From: Gracilariopsis chorda
Taxonomy: Eukaryota; Rhodophyta; Florideophyceae; Gracilariales; Gracilariaceae
Length of the DNA: 64,000 nt
Direction: 5' to 3'
Assembly: GCA_003194525.1 (NCBI GenBank)
Contig: NBIV01000094.1
Location: 184,492-248,491, forward strand
The translations under genes were made by a program, and so were the position numbers. Below are positions 20,600-30,368 of this stretch, in pieces (within the stretch, counting starts at the first letter, position 1; each line of letters begins with the position of its first letter). The notes beneath the pieces are model-generated. The model was not told the origin of the DNA. It saw only the letters and a program-made list of their open reading frames with translations, and made no database searches.

Positions 20600-22428
20600 A
20601 AGGCCTGAATAAAGTATTGTGGGAGATAGTCTACAAGGGTACTTACTTGCGTGCCAAAGCTTACGGCACGCGAGCACGCACGCGAGCAACAAACGGTTTG
20701 ATTTGTTAGAATTGAAAACAGCAGTGAGAAATCAAACGTTCTACTGAATATACCCCTTTTATTCGCCTACGTGTAGCTGACCTTCCCAAGCTTAAAACAT
20801 TCAATTTCTGTCAAATCGAGATGATGCTAAAATCCTTCTATGCTAAGATGCTACGGCAGTTGTGTGATAGCCGAAGCTGGCACTCATGGTGACTAGGGGC
20901 GAGTATGTAGGCAAGCGACTGTATAGATAATGAGGAGTCAGGACAAACTTCCTGCGCTTTGGGCTCTCCTAGTGCTCCTCTGTGATGGCTTTACTCTGGG
21001 GCCTGTTGCTCGCCCGCTTCTTATCCTTCTGGCCCAAGCCCATTCGCATGCTTGCGGCTCTGTCTTTTGCACTCAATTGCTCTTTCGTAACCTTTTGCAT
21101 TCAAGGTGTTGCTGACAATGTGTGACGTGGCTCTATGCATTAATCTCAGTAGTGAAGACATAGCTTAAGTCTCCACCACGTCTTACAACAGTACAACTCC
21201 TAACAGTGAGTACACTCCACAAAATAACTCTCCCACAAAATAACTCTCCCACAAAATAACTCTCCCATGCTGGGTTGGGTGAGATTTCTCTCTCTCTCTT
21301 TTACGGGTACACCAGTCTAATTCCTACATAGTGTAGATCGCTTCATGTGAAAAAAGCGTTCTCTCGCTAGGAAGACCAGCATACATTCCGGCCACTTTTT
21401 GATGATTTCTCCAACATTTCTAAACCGCGATACACGCACAAGATAATCTACATGACGATGCGCGGTTATTCTGTCTTGGATGGTTGCTTAAAAACCAGCA
21501 TTCATTCTGTGGATCTTTACGGAGAAAGCTTAGCTCTTGTATCTATGGCCAAAATACGGCCCAGACCTGGTTGGGGCCTAAGAAGCTGGTCAGTTTAACA
21601 ACCAAATATAGCCAAAATATGGCCACGGAGTGCCACTCATGATGATGAGTACAAAATATGGTTCCATTACTTGCATGGAAGCATTATCTGGCCAAACCGT
21701 GCACAACTCGTGAGGACAAACCACAAGATATACCAAGATGGATCACAAAAAGCCGCGGAAGTCCCTCTAGCTAATTCAGGATAGCAGCAATCTGTTCAAC
21801 TCTTGTTGCTCACGGGCTGGAAGAACAAGAGATGCTGGTGGCTAGCTAGCACGAGCCTTGAACAGCCGTGCATATTTGGCGTGCAGTAATTGGTGGTAAT
21901 GCACTTGTCATGTTTTGATCTGGGTGTTAGCCGCGATAAAGAGAACCTTGCACAACAGTTGGTCGAGATCATGAGCACGTGCTTGTGATTGGCTACTGAG
22001 AGGCATTTTATGAAAACGGAGAGCAGCGCCTTACATTCCAGAACTAGTGGCAAGTTGCATGACGTATCGCGCACAACTATCGCAACGAAGCGACGACTGG
22101 CCGCAAGCAAACAATTCGCACAGGGATTGGGCCAAAGAAAAGTATTGCGGGCCGTGGTAAGAGCAAGCGCATACCCGCGCAAACCTATGCTGAGACTGTC
22201 GTTCGCTTTCACTCTTGCAATGCTCCGAAACTAGACTCAATCTTTCAATCTATCAATCTTCCGAATATAAAGGCGTATACCGTTGAGCAAAAGCAGCTAG
22301 TGTGGGTCGCGGAAGTCTGCGGAATCAAGAAAAGAAGACAAGAGGCGAGTGGCATCTTCTCAGTCTGCCCGTCCCCAACGCGTGTTTATCACTAACAGCC
22401 AGATTTATTCTCAATTTGTCAGTGCCGC

Positions 22429-23133
22429 ATGCATACGGGAGCAGTTTATCGAGCTGCATTTTGTTCGCCTGCAGGCGTTTCGTTGACTAGGCATGGAGCC
22501 GGTTTATGCAGTAAGGTCAACGCACTAGTGGTACGCCACGCTGTTTCGAACCGCTACATTCGCATGCAGTCCACGCAGCGAGGTTCGAACATAGTGACGA
22601 ATCCGTCACCATCACCAAACAAACTCAGCAGCTCAACCCCGAAACAAGACAGCGCCGAAATCAAACTATTGTACGACAGTGAATGTCCACTATGCGTAAA
22701 AGAGGTAAACTTTCTTCGTAAACGATCCGAACAACGTGGCAATAGTATTGCATTTGTCGACATAGCCGATGCAGACTACTCTGCAGCACAGAATGGCGGC
22801 GTGTCGTATGAACAGGCAATGGGTCGTATTCACGCCATCACCAGAGAAGGAGAGGTGATTTCGGGCATTCGCGTCTTCCGTCGAACCTATGAGGCGATAG
22901 GACTTGGCTGGGTTTACGCGGTTACCCGGCTTCCTGTTGCGGGATGGTTGGCGGAACGACTGTATAATCTGTGGGCGGATTGGAGATTGCCGATTTCGGG
23001 ACGGCCACCACTTGAGCAGATCATGCGACTGAGAGAGGAAAAAAAAAACATGCAGATAGTCAGAATAGTACACATCCTGCGCATGAGACGGGGGAAGAGT
23101 AAACAACTCGAAATCCAATTATGCCTTGCTTGA
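22429..23133 (+). CDS. DCC-family (DUF393) protein, copy 2 with extended C-terminus
   Basis: The protein is identical to copy 1 up to the A-run, with DSECPLC at residues 83-89 and the same putative targeting sequence. The run here has ten A bases instead of nine, so the frame continues for 27 more residues (NMQIVRIVHILRMRRGK and onward) and overlaps the start of the Gly-rich ORF by 13 bases. Which end is ancestral is unclear. The family domain is complete before the difference, so both could be active. Confidence 0.85.
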   Translation: MHTGAVYRAAFCSPAGVSLTRHGAGLCSKVNALVVRHAVSNRYIRMQSTQRGSNIVTNPSPSPNKLSSSTPKQDSAEIKLLYDSECPLCVKEVNFLRKRSEQRGNSIAFVDIADADYSAAQNGGVSYEQAMGRIHAITREGEVISGIRVFRRTYEAIGLGWVYAVTRLPVAGWLAERLYNLWADWRLPISGRPPLEQIMRLREEKKNMQIVRIVHILRMRRGKSKQLEIQLCLA

Positions 23134-23621
23134 CACAGGCTCTAAATCACTCCGGTGCGGGCGGCGGCGGCGGAGGTGGCGGCGGTGGAGGTGGCGGCGG
23201 CACGGTAGCGCGCCACGGAAGGCGCAACAAGTTACATCGACCGAGTACAGCGCCGGCAGCAGCGAGAGATGCCACGACGGCCAGAAAGCCCAGTACGGAG
23301 ATTATAACCACTCGCGGCATCCAGACAACACCAGATTGTTTGCCACCCCCAGATGAACCTACCACTCTAGATGCCACGGGCTCCAAGGCCAGCCTTATCG
23401 GGAACCGCATCGCGGATACTCGATACGCTCGCGAGTTAGGATGGCTTGCTGCCCCGTTCTTCAGACGGTTCAGGTTGGGCTTGAAAGCTTTCTGTGCTTT
23501 CGATTCGTGTTCACGTGGCGTTTCGAAATGGCGCCAAACTTATTTTGATGAAGACGTGAAGCGAAACGGTGTGCTGCGTTGCCCGGACGATGGCCAATTT
23601 GTCATGACGTCCGTGAAATGA
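23121..23621 (+). CDS. Gly-rich hypothetical protein (complete copy)
   Basis: The ORF is 166 residues with a 14-glycine run near the start, then a basic Ser/Thr/Pro-rich stretch. A more ordered C-terminus contains ELGWLAAPFFRR and WRQTYFDEDVKRNGVLRC. No family is recognised. It overlaps the end of the DCC-family frame by 13 bases, which is unusual for a eukaryote; the true start may be further in. The stop TGA overlaps the ATG of the next ORF (ATGA at 23618-23621), so the two may be one gene broken by a frameshift or joined by splicing. Confidence 0.45.
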   Translation: MPCLTQALNHSGAGGGGGGGGGGGGGGTVARHGRRNKLHRPSTAPAAARDATTARKPSTEIITTRGIQTTPDCLPPPDEPTTLDATGSKASLIGNRIADTRYARELGWLAAPFFRRFRLGLKAFCAFDSCSRGVSKWRQTYFDEDVKRNGVLRCPDDGQFVMTSVK

Positions 23622-23935
23622 AGCCTCATACCGTTGTGAAAGTCGGCACGATGCCGTCCGCGCCTCCCCGCAAGCGAATTCGCCGAAGAAGAACGCGCCA
23701 TTGGGCGCATGTACCACCCGGAAGTGCCTTGGAACGTCGTCTACGAAAGCTGCTTTGCCCCACTGCAGAAAGCGACGTCAGAGCCTTACTACGCCGTGAA
23801 ACAACCGAGCCGTCGCCAAAGAGAGAAGGCGCTCTGGATGTACCGCCGTTGCAACTTAGTCAAATTTCAGATGCTGTAGACATTCTTCTGCGCGCTAGTC
23901 AGAGTCAGGAAGCTGCGTCGGATGCCCCTTCGTAG
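23618..23935 (+). CDS. Arg-rich hypothetical protein, possibly 3' part of the Gly-rich gene
   Basis: The ORF is 105 residues from an ATG overlapping the previous stop. It has a strong basic patch (PPRKRIRRRRTRHW, residues 15-28), then a helical region with LERRLRKLLCP and an acidic/Ser-rich end. The basic patch could be a nuclear localisation or nucleic-acid contact. The ATGA overlap suggests one transcript with the ORF before it. No family recognised. Confidence 0.4.
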   Translation: MKPHTVVKVGTMPSAPPRKRIRRRRTRHWAHVPPGSALERRLRKLLCPTAESDVRALLRRETTEPSPKREGALDVPPLQLSQISDAVDILLRASQSQEAASDAPS

Positions 23936-25120
23936 CGATTTTGAGGGTTTGCATTGGCTTTTTCTTAGCTTTTCGTTGACATGTTGGATGCGCTGCATTG
24001 ATTTGAGTCAGCTTATTCTTCTACTCTTGTTTGTCGATTTGGTGCCTTGCTGAACTGATGATGTCGTGCTATTTCATGATCTTATTGTGAGCGTTTTTGG
24101 GTTGTGCTGTGCGTGTGGGACATTTTTGTTACTTAGATTCAGGTGATTTGACTTACTACTCTTGCCTCCGTCAGTGGCGTCAGGCATTATAAGACGCCAG
24201 TGCTGCATAAAAGCTTCTCATCGAGGCAGTCTTAAGAAGTAAAGAGCCAGCGCTTCGTGGCGAACCGAAGCACCATCAACCAGCAAACTTGGAACATATC
24301 CCATCCCGTGCAAACAGCAAACAAGCTCGTGCAGAACAACATGTAGAGCCTATCACTCCATCCATTTGCAATTTTGCAATGTGTTGCATGTCTAAGGCTA
24401 CAGAAGGAGGTGATCCACATCCCTTTTTCTTTCCTACTAACCCTGATTACCCTTCGTACATCCCTACAGGGCCCGTTTGCCTTCAGATGTACGTCGACTG
24501 AGGCTGAGATACATGAGTCATGTAACATCACCGGTCCTGACAGCACAAAATCTATTCGCCATTCTGGTAGCATTCTGAGGGGCTGCCCTTCAAAGCGCGA
24601 TCGTTGCGGAGACGGAGCCTCCTCACTCAATGCAAATCCTCGCACAACCTACTCTTGTAAGCACCGACGGCACGACACACACATTTCCCTGGCCAGCGCC
24701 CATTCCACAGCGCAGCAAGCACCGCATCGTAATATCCCAGAACCACTCAGCACCACACAACAGCCGTCTCCGCCCGCCACTGCAAAATTTTGCATTCTGA
24801 CAGACCCATTTTTTTCAAACAGCTGCATCTTCACGCAAGTCACTTTCAAAAATACCTGGCGCTGCTGCGTTGCCTGAGCTGGCACACACATCGTCTCCCT
24901 CAAGGATCTCCCGTTCAGGCCGACGCACGTGCACCATAGACCTCTCCCTTGGCACCATGGCTGTTCTCTGTGGTTCTCGTGCTCCTTTGTACCTTCAACT
25001 ACCAACACCGTTTCATTCCAGCCCCATCCCCCTATCTCAAGTTCATTGGGATACAGTCTCAACAATAATTCGCCCTCGTCCTAGCCATTCTTTAACCGAT
25101 TCACGAGCGTTGAAAGCGAT
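23936..25120. other. intergenic; TATA-like element and possible 5' leader of the asparaginase gene
   Basis: CATTATAAG near 24187 and CATAAAAGC near 24207 are TATA-like. From about 24650 the plus strand is rich in CA/TC, as in 5' leaders. Open frames at 24374-24877 lack a domain. I see no gene that can be supported. Confidence 0.4.
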
Positions 25121-26656
25121 ATGCCATCTGCCTTTGTAACTATAACCTTCCGACCGCTCTTTGCAAAGTCAACCACCAAGACTTCAACCAATTCAAGACA
25201 TCGCGTCACACACCTGGCTCCCCGCTGCAATGTCAAACGTCCATCTTCTGAATCAAACGGTGCTGCAAACGATGCATCTCACTCTGAGCACGTGCAGCCC
25301 TCACCGCTTCACGAATCACAAACCCCGGGAAATTCAATTTCTGCATCGAATATACCGCCAAACAAACAGGGCGAGGCTGTTTCTGATTTCTTAGATCTTT
25401 CTTCCACGCCAGGAGTAACGCAGCTCAATGCTGCGTCTTGGCACCCGTCTGATGATTCGTTTGCAAGTCTAAACAATCACCTTGGCCCCTCGCCAAATCC
25501 CTCTTCCACTCGTGCTCGAAAAAATCCAACGCAGAACAACCCATCTGGTCGCTTGCCTGATTCGGGTCCGAAGCATGTCTCATCCCAGTTCTTGATCAAC
25601 GAGCAAGCGATTCCAGATGCTGTACTACCACATAACAACACAAATCGTGCCCCCTACTCGACGGAATCGCCTTTACCTCATGTGCTCATCATTCATTGCG
25701 GCGGTACGTTTGGAATGCAACTGTCCAACACATCAAAGTCTAAAACGTTGAAGCCAGCAGTTTTACTGCAAAACTTGTTGGTTGCTTATCCAGAGCTCAA
25801 TGAAATAGCCAATCTTAATGTATCATCCCCGATGAACCTTGACAGCTCTCGAATGGGACCAGACCACTGGATAAAGATTGCAAAACTTTTGGACAAGCAT
25901 CGTGACACTTATGACGGATTTGTTATTATCCATGGTACAGATACAATGGCCTACACCGGCGCTGCGCTCTCCCTCATGTTGGCAGGCTTTCGTAAGCCTG
26001 TTGTTCTTACTGGAAGCCAAAGACCGATGCTCATGCCCCGATCTGATGCCCGTCAGAATCTAGTTGATGCTGTCACCGTCGCATGCCAATCAAAGCTCCA
26101 AGAGTTTGCAGTTTGTTTCGGAGGTTTGCTACTCCGAGCTAACCGTGCTTTGAAATACTCTTCGTCAGCTTATCGCGCATTTTCATCACCCACCCATCCA
26201 CCGCTCGCTATTTTGGGTGTGGACATAGAATGGAATCAGTTCGCTCTATGGAAGGATCCTGGGGTGTATCGCCCTCGCATGAAACTCGATCCGAACGTCA
26301 TAAGGATACCGGTGGTTCCCGGAGCGAATCCGAAACAAGCCTATGGAGATCTCGTCGCGCGTGGGGTTAGGGGTGCGGTCATTGAAAGCTTCGGTGTAGG
26401 AAACGTACCTGATCATCGCAGCGCGGGTTGGATGGGTTGGCTTCGATCTCAACAGAAGCTTGGACTGAAGATTTATTTGTCCACGCAATGTGCCACTGGC
26501 CCTTTGAACCCCAATCTCTACAACTCCAGTGCGGCTGGTGCCCTTGGGGCCACCAGTACGAAGCGTATGACTACAGAGACTGCTGTGGTGAAGATGATGT
26601 TATGTCTGGCTCACCCTGATCTGCACCTGAGTTACCCGCTTGCGGGCGAGCTCTGA
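25121..26656 (+). CDS. type I L-asparaginase with a long N-terminal extension
   Basis: The protein is 511 residues from an ATG. The catalytic domain starts near residue 185. Its first threonine motif is IHCGGTFGM, with Thr196. The second motif is IIHGTDTMAYTG (His271-Gly-Thr273-Asp274-Thr275). VVLTGSQRPM and the PRSDARQNL segment follow. These residues hydrolyse L-asparagine to aspartate and ammonia. Bacterial relatives are about 335 residues, so about 180 residues here are extra: a Ser/Thr/Asn-rich, poorly ordered leader that begins basic and may direct the protein to an organelle. The C-terminal domain with LKIYLSTQCATGPLNPNLY is complete. No frame breaks. Convergent with the Sel1-repeat gene, with 223 bp between stops. 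Confidence 0.95.
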   Translation: MPSAFVTITFRPLFAKSTTKTSTNSRHRVTHLAPRCNVKRPSSESNGAANDASHSEHVQPSPLHESQTPGNSISASNIPPNKQGEAVSDFLDLSSTPGVTQLNAASWHPSDDSFASLNNHLGPSPNPSSTRARKNPTQNNPSGRLPDSGPKHVSSQFLINEQAIPDAVLPHNNTNRAPYSTESPLPHVLIIHCGGTFGMQLSNTSKSKTLKPAVLLQNLLVAYPELNEIANLNVSSPMNLDSSRMGPDHWIKIAKLLDKHRDTYDGFVIIHGTDTMAYTGAALSLMLAGFRKPVVLTGSQRPMLMPRSDARQNLVDAVTVACQSKLQEFAVCFGGLLLRANRALKYSSSAYRAFSSPTHPPLAILGVDIEWNQFALWKDPGVYRPRMKLDPNVIRIPVVPGANPKQAYGDLVARGVRGAVIESFGVGNVPDHRSAGWMGWLRSQQKLGLKIYLSTQCATGPLNPNLYNSSAAGALGATSTKRMTTETAVVKMMLCLAHPDLHLSYPLAGEL

Positions 26657-26879
26657 GATGGGCATAACAGTTTACATCTTGACAAACATGCAGACCATGT
26701 CGTGCACATAATATATCCATCTGACCTGAGAAGAGGATGTGTTGATGGTCACACCCCTGTAACTTCATTCTCATTCAACCTAATCTAAATCGTGAATGTG
26801 AACCTGACATGACTTCTGCACGGGGTTACATCATTCCTGTGCCCGTAGAATTAACTTGTAAAACTTTTGGTATCACTTT

Positions 26880-28406
26880 TCACTTCTTCTTCTGAACTCG
26901 CCGAGATGTGTTGCGCTTTTTACGAGGCGGTTCAGGAGATTGAAACGCGTGGTTGCCAAACATGTGCTCCAACGCCGCCTCCTGGTCTGCGTCAGGCAAT
27001 CCTTCGTTGTTATTCCATACTTCCTTTGCTCTCTTGAAAGCTAGTCGAGAATTCTCCTCCCCGAGCATTCTGACGAGTGTACGCTTACTTCGCTTTCGAA
27101 CAGCTTGAAGTAGTGCTTTGTTGACCCTCTCCAAATACTCATCGCCGCTTTCATTTGAAGGTATGATAGTGCCAAGAAGCTTCTCGCACTTTCTCGCTTT
27201 TTGAGACCCCGGATCTTCGAGCTTGATTGTAGTGACCAATAGCGACATCAAATCAGACACTGCTCGACCTGCAGTTTGAAGATCGTTGCAATCATTGCAC
27301 AATTTCAAACATAGCATGTAGAACCGCTTGGCGCGTGTAAGATCTTTCGGAAGTACGTCGCCCATTCCCTCTTCGTAGGCTGCCCCAAGGTTGTACGCAC
27401 ATTTTGGACAACCCCGTTGCGAACCCTGCTTGTAATAGAACAAAGCGCGTACATAGTCTATTCTATCCGGAAAACGCATTCCCATGCCAGTTTCATAGTG
27501 GGTTCCGAGGTTGTCAAACGCATGAATGGATCCGGCCTCAATGGCACGCTGATATAGGTCAACCACAACATCAAAGTCAGGCTGCAAGCCTCCATAACCC
27601 TCGGCATAAGATGTGCCTAAATCGTTGAGACCATCTGGATCATTCGCTTCGGCTGCTTGTTTATACAGATCGACAATAAATCGTTCTCTCTCGTCTCGAT
27701 CTCGCGGTACGTCGGATGCAAAACTCACAGATTGATCCAACTGTGGATACTCGTACCTGTGGGCAAGAAAGACGGAGGCGCGACCGCAGCCACATCTTGC
27801 CGCTTTAAGAACACATGCTTTCCCCATTTTGGACTTGTCAACATCCTTGTGAATAGCTTCCATAGTGAGCAACAGTCGACCCTTTAGGAAAAGGCCGGTG
27901 GGATCATGTGAAGCTGCTTCAAAACAGCTGAGAGCTTCTTCCAAAACAGAAAGCGGTGTAGTGGGATAATTGCGGCCGTAGTGCACAACTGGAAGCAATA
28001 ATTCGCCCTTGAGACAAAGGGCGTGGATATTCTTTGGGTGTTCTTGAAGCACATGGGAAAGAATGCAAAGAGCGAGATATCGTTGTGCAGGACGTTCTCC
28101 TACACGCCCACACGGCCCGAACTCGAGTTGTCGGGCGAACTCAATGAGCAAAGGGGGCGGGAGATTCATTCGCAGAATACTTCTGAGGTAGAAGTCAGGC
28201 GCATCGCAGGCTATGGGAAGCGTGAGCTGGAGAGGGAAATGGTTGATGAGTTTGGAAAGATACCATTCCGTGAGGTGGAAGGTTATAGCATGGTTCTTGG
28301 AACGTGCGATAGACTTTAAAGGCAAGGATGCGCGTTTGGTTCTTAGTCTCCTGTTCGGCCTCTTGTTCTTCGAAAACGGAAAACCGACGCGTCTCGCTGT
28401 GGCCAT
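26880..28406 (-). CDS. Sel1-like repeat protein
   Basis: The protein is 508 residues from the ATG at 28406; the open frame extends further upstream but without an ATG. The N-terminus is very basic (ATARRVGFPFSKNKRPNRR). The second half contains at least three Sel1-like helical repeats, visible as DGLNDLGTSYAEGYG, HAFDNLGTHYETGMG and KCAYNLGAAYEEGMG, with YKQAAE, YQRAIEAG and YYKQGSQRG between them. The C-terminus is again basic and ends KKRNTSRRVQKKK. Sel1 repeats are protein-binding scaffolds; the basic ends point to the nucleus or nucleic acid. No signal peptide, so it is not a secretory SEL1L/Hrd3-type protein. Divergent from the gene at 28866. Confidence 0.85.
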   Translation of the reverse strand: MATARRVGFPFSKNKRPNRRLRTKRASLPLKSIARSKNHAITFHLTEWYLSKLINHFPLQLTLPIACDAPDFYLRSILRMNLPPPLLIEFARQLEFGPCGRVGERPAQRYLALCILSHVLQEHPKNIHALCLKGELLLPVVHYGRNYPTTPLSVLEEALSCFEAASHDPTGLFLKGRLLLTMEAIHKDVDKSKMGKACVLKAARCGCGRASVFLAHRYEYPQLDQSVSFASDVPRDRDERERFIVDLYKQAAEANDPDGLNDLGTSYAEGYGGLQPDFDVVVDLYQRAIEAGSIHAFDNLGTHYETGMGMRFPDRIDYVRALFYYKQGSQRGCPKCAYNLGAAYEEGMGDVLPKDLTRAKRFYMLCLKLCNDCNDLQTAGRAVSDLMSLLVTTIKLEDPGSQKARKCEKLLGTIIPSNESGDEYLERVNKALLQAVRKRSKRTLVRMLGEENSRLAFKRAKEVWNNNEGLPDADQEAALEHMFGNHAFQSPEPPRKKRNTSRRVQKKK

Positions 28407-28865
28407 TGTTGAGAACTTCGGCTTAAGTAGAGATATGAACAGTCCGCAAAAACAACAAATGGAGCAAGAAGTTGATGTACTTCGCAAAAGATGAGGCTGT
28501 TCAAAGGTATCTGCTGGCTAGCTAGACTTCGGTGAACCAGAGGTACCGTTGGTACCAAGGGTAGGCATGGTATCACAGTCGCGAAAAGGAATTCGGGGTG
28601 TGTGACTTCACACCGAGCGGGGTCTGAACAGGTGTGACGTGCTCTAGTCACGCCGTGTGACATTACAAACTCGCGGAGCACGGTGCGCAAACCGAAAAAA
28701 ACGCGCGTAACCGCAAAACCGAAACCCCTTTCACTTCGAGGATACTAATGGCCACGGACCCTCAACCGAACACATTCGCCCATTCCATACCGTTATCCTC
28801 CTTCACCATCGCGCCGTTCCGCTTCTTGAGGAAGCCCAGCACGTACCGTCTCCATTCTTTGAGTC
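28407..28865. promoter_or_regulatory. divergent promoter with three GTGTGAC repeats
   Basis: These 459 bp separate two head-to-head genes. GTGTGAC occurs at 28600-28606, 28632-28638 and 28655-28661, and an inverted GTCACG at 28648. The first copy forms a near-palindrome with CACACC just after it. A GGTACC pair lies near 28540-28555. No TATA box is obvious. Confidence 0.5.
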
Positions 28866-29936
28866 ATGGAATCTCAGCCGCACCAGCCTCAGACCTGCCC
28901 GTATACCACGCTTCCTGACTCAGTTCGGTCAGACCTTCAAGTTATCGTGCATTTCATTCTCGTCTTTCGCGATACCGTTCAGATCCCCCTGCACGCAGTT
29001 GTATACCCGCATCTGGAATCTTCTTTACTCAATGCTCGTGGAACAGCTTATCTATCGCTTACGCACTACATGGCAACCGTGTGCAGCAGGTCCGCCAAAG
29101 GAATTCGTTCTCGTCTCCAGCCACTCTCCCCGAAAGAGCGCATCGTCAACATTCGCGAGCTTCTGGAGAAAATTGCAGCCGACGGAAATGTCCGTGCTCA
29201 CTGCTCCATCCAGCATGCGGTTGCACCTTATGTTCGAGCACGTTCGTCTCTTAGGGATGCACAGAGACGCTCCTATACTTGGATCCGAGGGGCTGACGAT
29301 GTGAGCTCACGATTCTTAGTCGGTCCTAGACGCATTGTTGCCTCGGAAAAAGACGTTACCGACGTTGTCAAAGACTTGTCTCGTTCCGGCCACCGTGCTG
29401 ACGCTGTTGCAGCCGCATGGATATCGTCCAGGTTTGAACAGGCTTGTCTTGCTGGCGAGAAGGCAATGGCAAGTGCACTCGTAACAAGGGCCGCTGTTTC
29501 AGAACTCTCAGAAGACGGCAGCTCGGATACCGCTGACAAATCTCAACAAAACGAGAGCGACAGCGAGGTTTCTGGCCCTTCTGACAATGAAAAGAATGAC
29601 CGCTCATTCGTGTTAAACTCCGACTCTGCAGAGTCGGATGAGGAACAGAGCGACGACTCTACTGACGACAACAACGATACCACTGATGACGACTGGATGG
29701 AAGGAGAAGTATTTCGCCGACGAAACTCGGCTAAAACGCGTGTTCGTGGGCGACATCGCGTGTCAGCTGTTGCAATTTCAGCCCGAGCGCTGCGAGCTGC
29801 GCGCCGAGAGAAACGTCGTATGGGAGATCATGAAGATGTTTCGGTTCAGAAGAAGACCAAGTCAGCCAGACAGTCAGCCAGACAATGTCATATAAAAAGA
29901 CGATCCCGTCGCCTTAGAAGCCAGTCTGTTATGTAA
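28866..29936 (+). CDS. hypothetical protein with acidic central region and basic C-terminus, probably nuclear
   Basis: The protein is 356 residues from an ATG. Residues 1-200 are an ordered helical part of unknown family, including QPLSPKERIVNIRELLEKIA. Residues about 205-278 are dense in Asp, Glu and Ser. The last 75 residues are rich in Arg, Lys and Ser (RRRNSAKTRVRGRHR, KRRSRRLRSQSVM). Acidic-then-basic tails are common in chromatin and ribosome-biogenesis proteins. That role is inference. The gene shares a 459-bp divergent promoter region with the Sel1-repeat gene, which may mean joint control. Confidence 0.7.
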   Translation: MESQPHQPQTCPYTTLPDSVRSDLQVIVHFILVFRDTVQIPLHAVVYPHLESSLLNARGTAYLSLTHYMATVCSRSAKGIRSRLQPLSPKERIVNIRELLEKIAADGNVRAHCSIQHAVAPYVRARSSLRDAQRRSYTWIRGADDVSSRFLVGPRRIVASEKDVTDVVKDLSRSGHRADAVAAAWISSRFEQACLAGEKAMASALVTRAAVSELSEDGSSDTADKSQQNESDSEVSGPSDNEKNDRSFVLNSDSAESDEEQSDDSTDDNNDTTDDDWMEGEVFRRRNSAKTRVRGRHRVSAVAISARALRAARREKRRMGDHEDVSVQKKTKSARQSARQCHIKRRSRRLRSQSVM

Positions 29937-30368
29937 AACTGGGATCACCGGGTGTGCTGGGAAAGTTCCGCATGCATTCTGCACTGACCGCCTAGGCAAT
30001 CAATGCGCCAATCGACGGATGTACTCGCTTGGACTTTTGCTTGACCAACCGCAAGCTTAGCCTACTTGCAACTTTTTGCGTTTTCCACCTCGCAAGTGTT
30101 TCGTTGAACATATAGGAAGTACCACGTAAAGGGGATATACAAATGGAGTGGCATCCATTCCACTTCGGTTTGGTGTGTATTATCGTTTCAATCGTCAGAG
30201 CACACGTATTGCCCAACGAGAACAGACTTTAATACTATCTTTGCCACATAACAATCTATAGAGTTAGAAACGGGCAAACTACCCTCGATACTGCACACTC
30301 CATTGCCCCATGGGCCTCTTGCCTCTGGGACTTACGGGAAGCTCAGGGCTTCGTCCTCGAAACAGTCA
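29937..30368. other. intergenic, convergent 3' ends; nothing recognised
   Basis: 432 bp between two convergent genes. Short minus-strand frames only. Confidence 0.6.

Larger units (their letters stand above)
19758..23469. repeat. segmental duplication, copy 2 (3.7 kb)
   Basis: This partner of 14321-18029 is almost identical in sequence, and small indels make it three bases longer. Its right end runs on into the complete Gly-rich ORF, so this copy keeps the original right-hand junction. Confidence 0.97.

Noticed and set aside
24402-24418. AAGGAGGTGATCC, the complement of the 3' end of bacterial 16S rRNA
   Set aside because: Only about 13 bases match and the flanks do not resemble rRNA on either strand; chance match.
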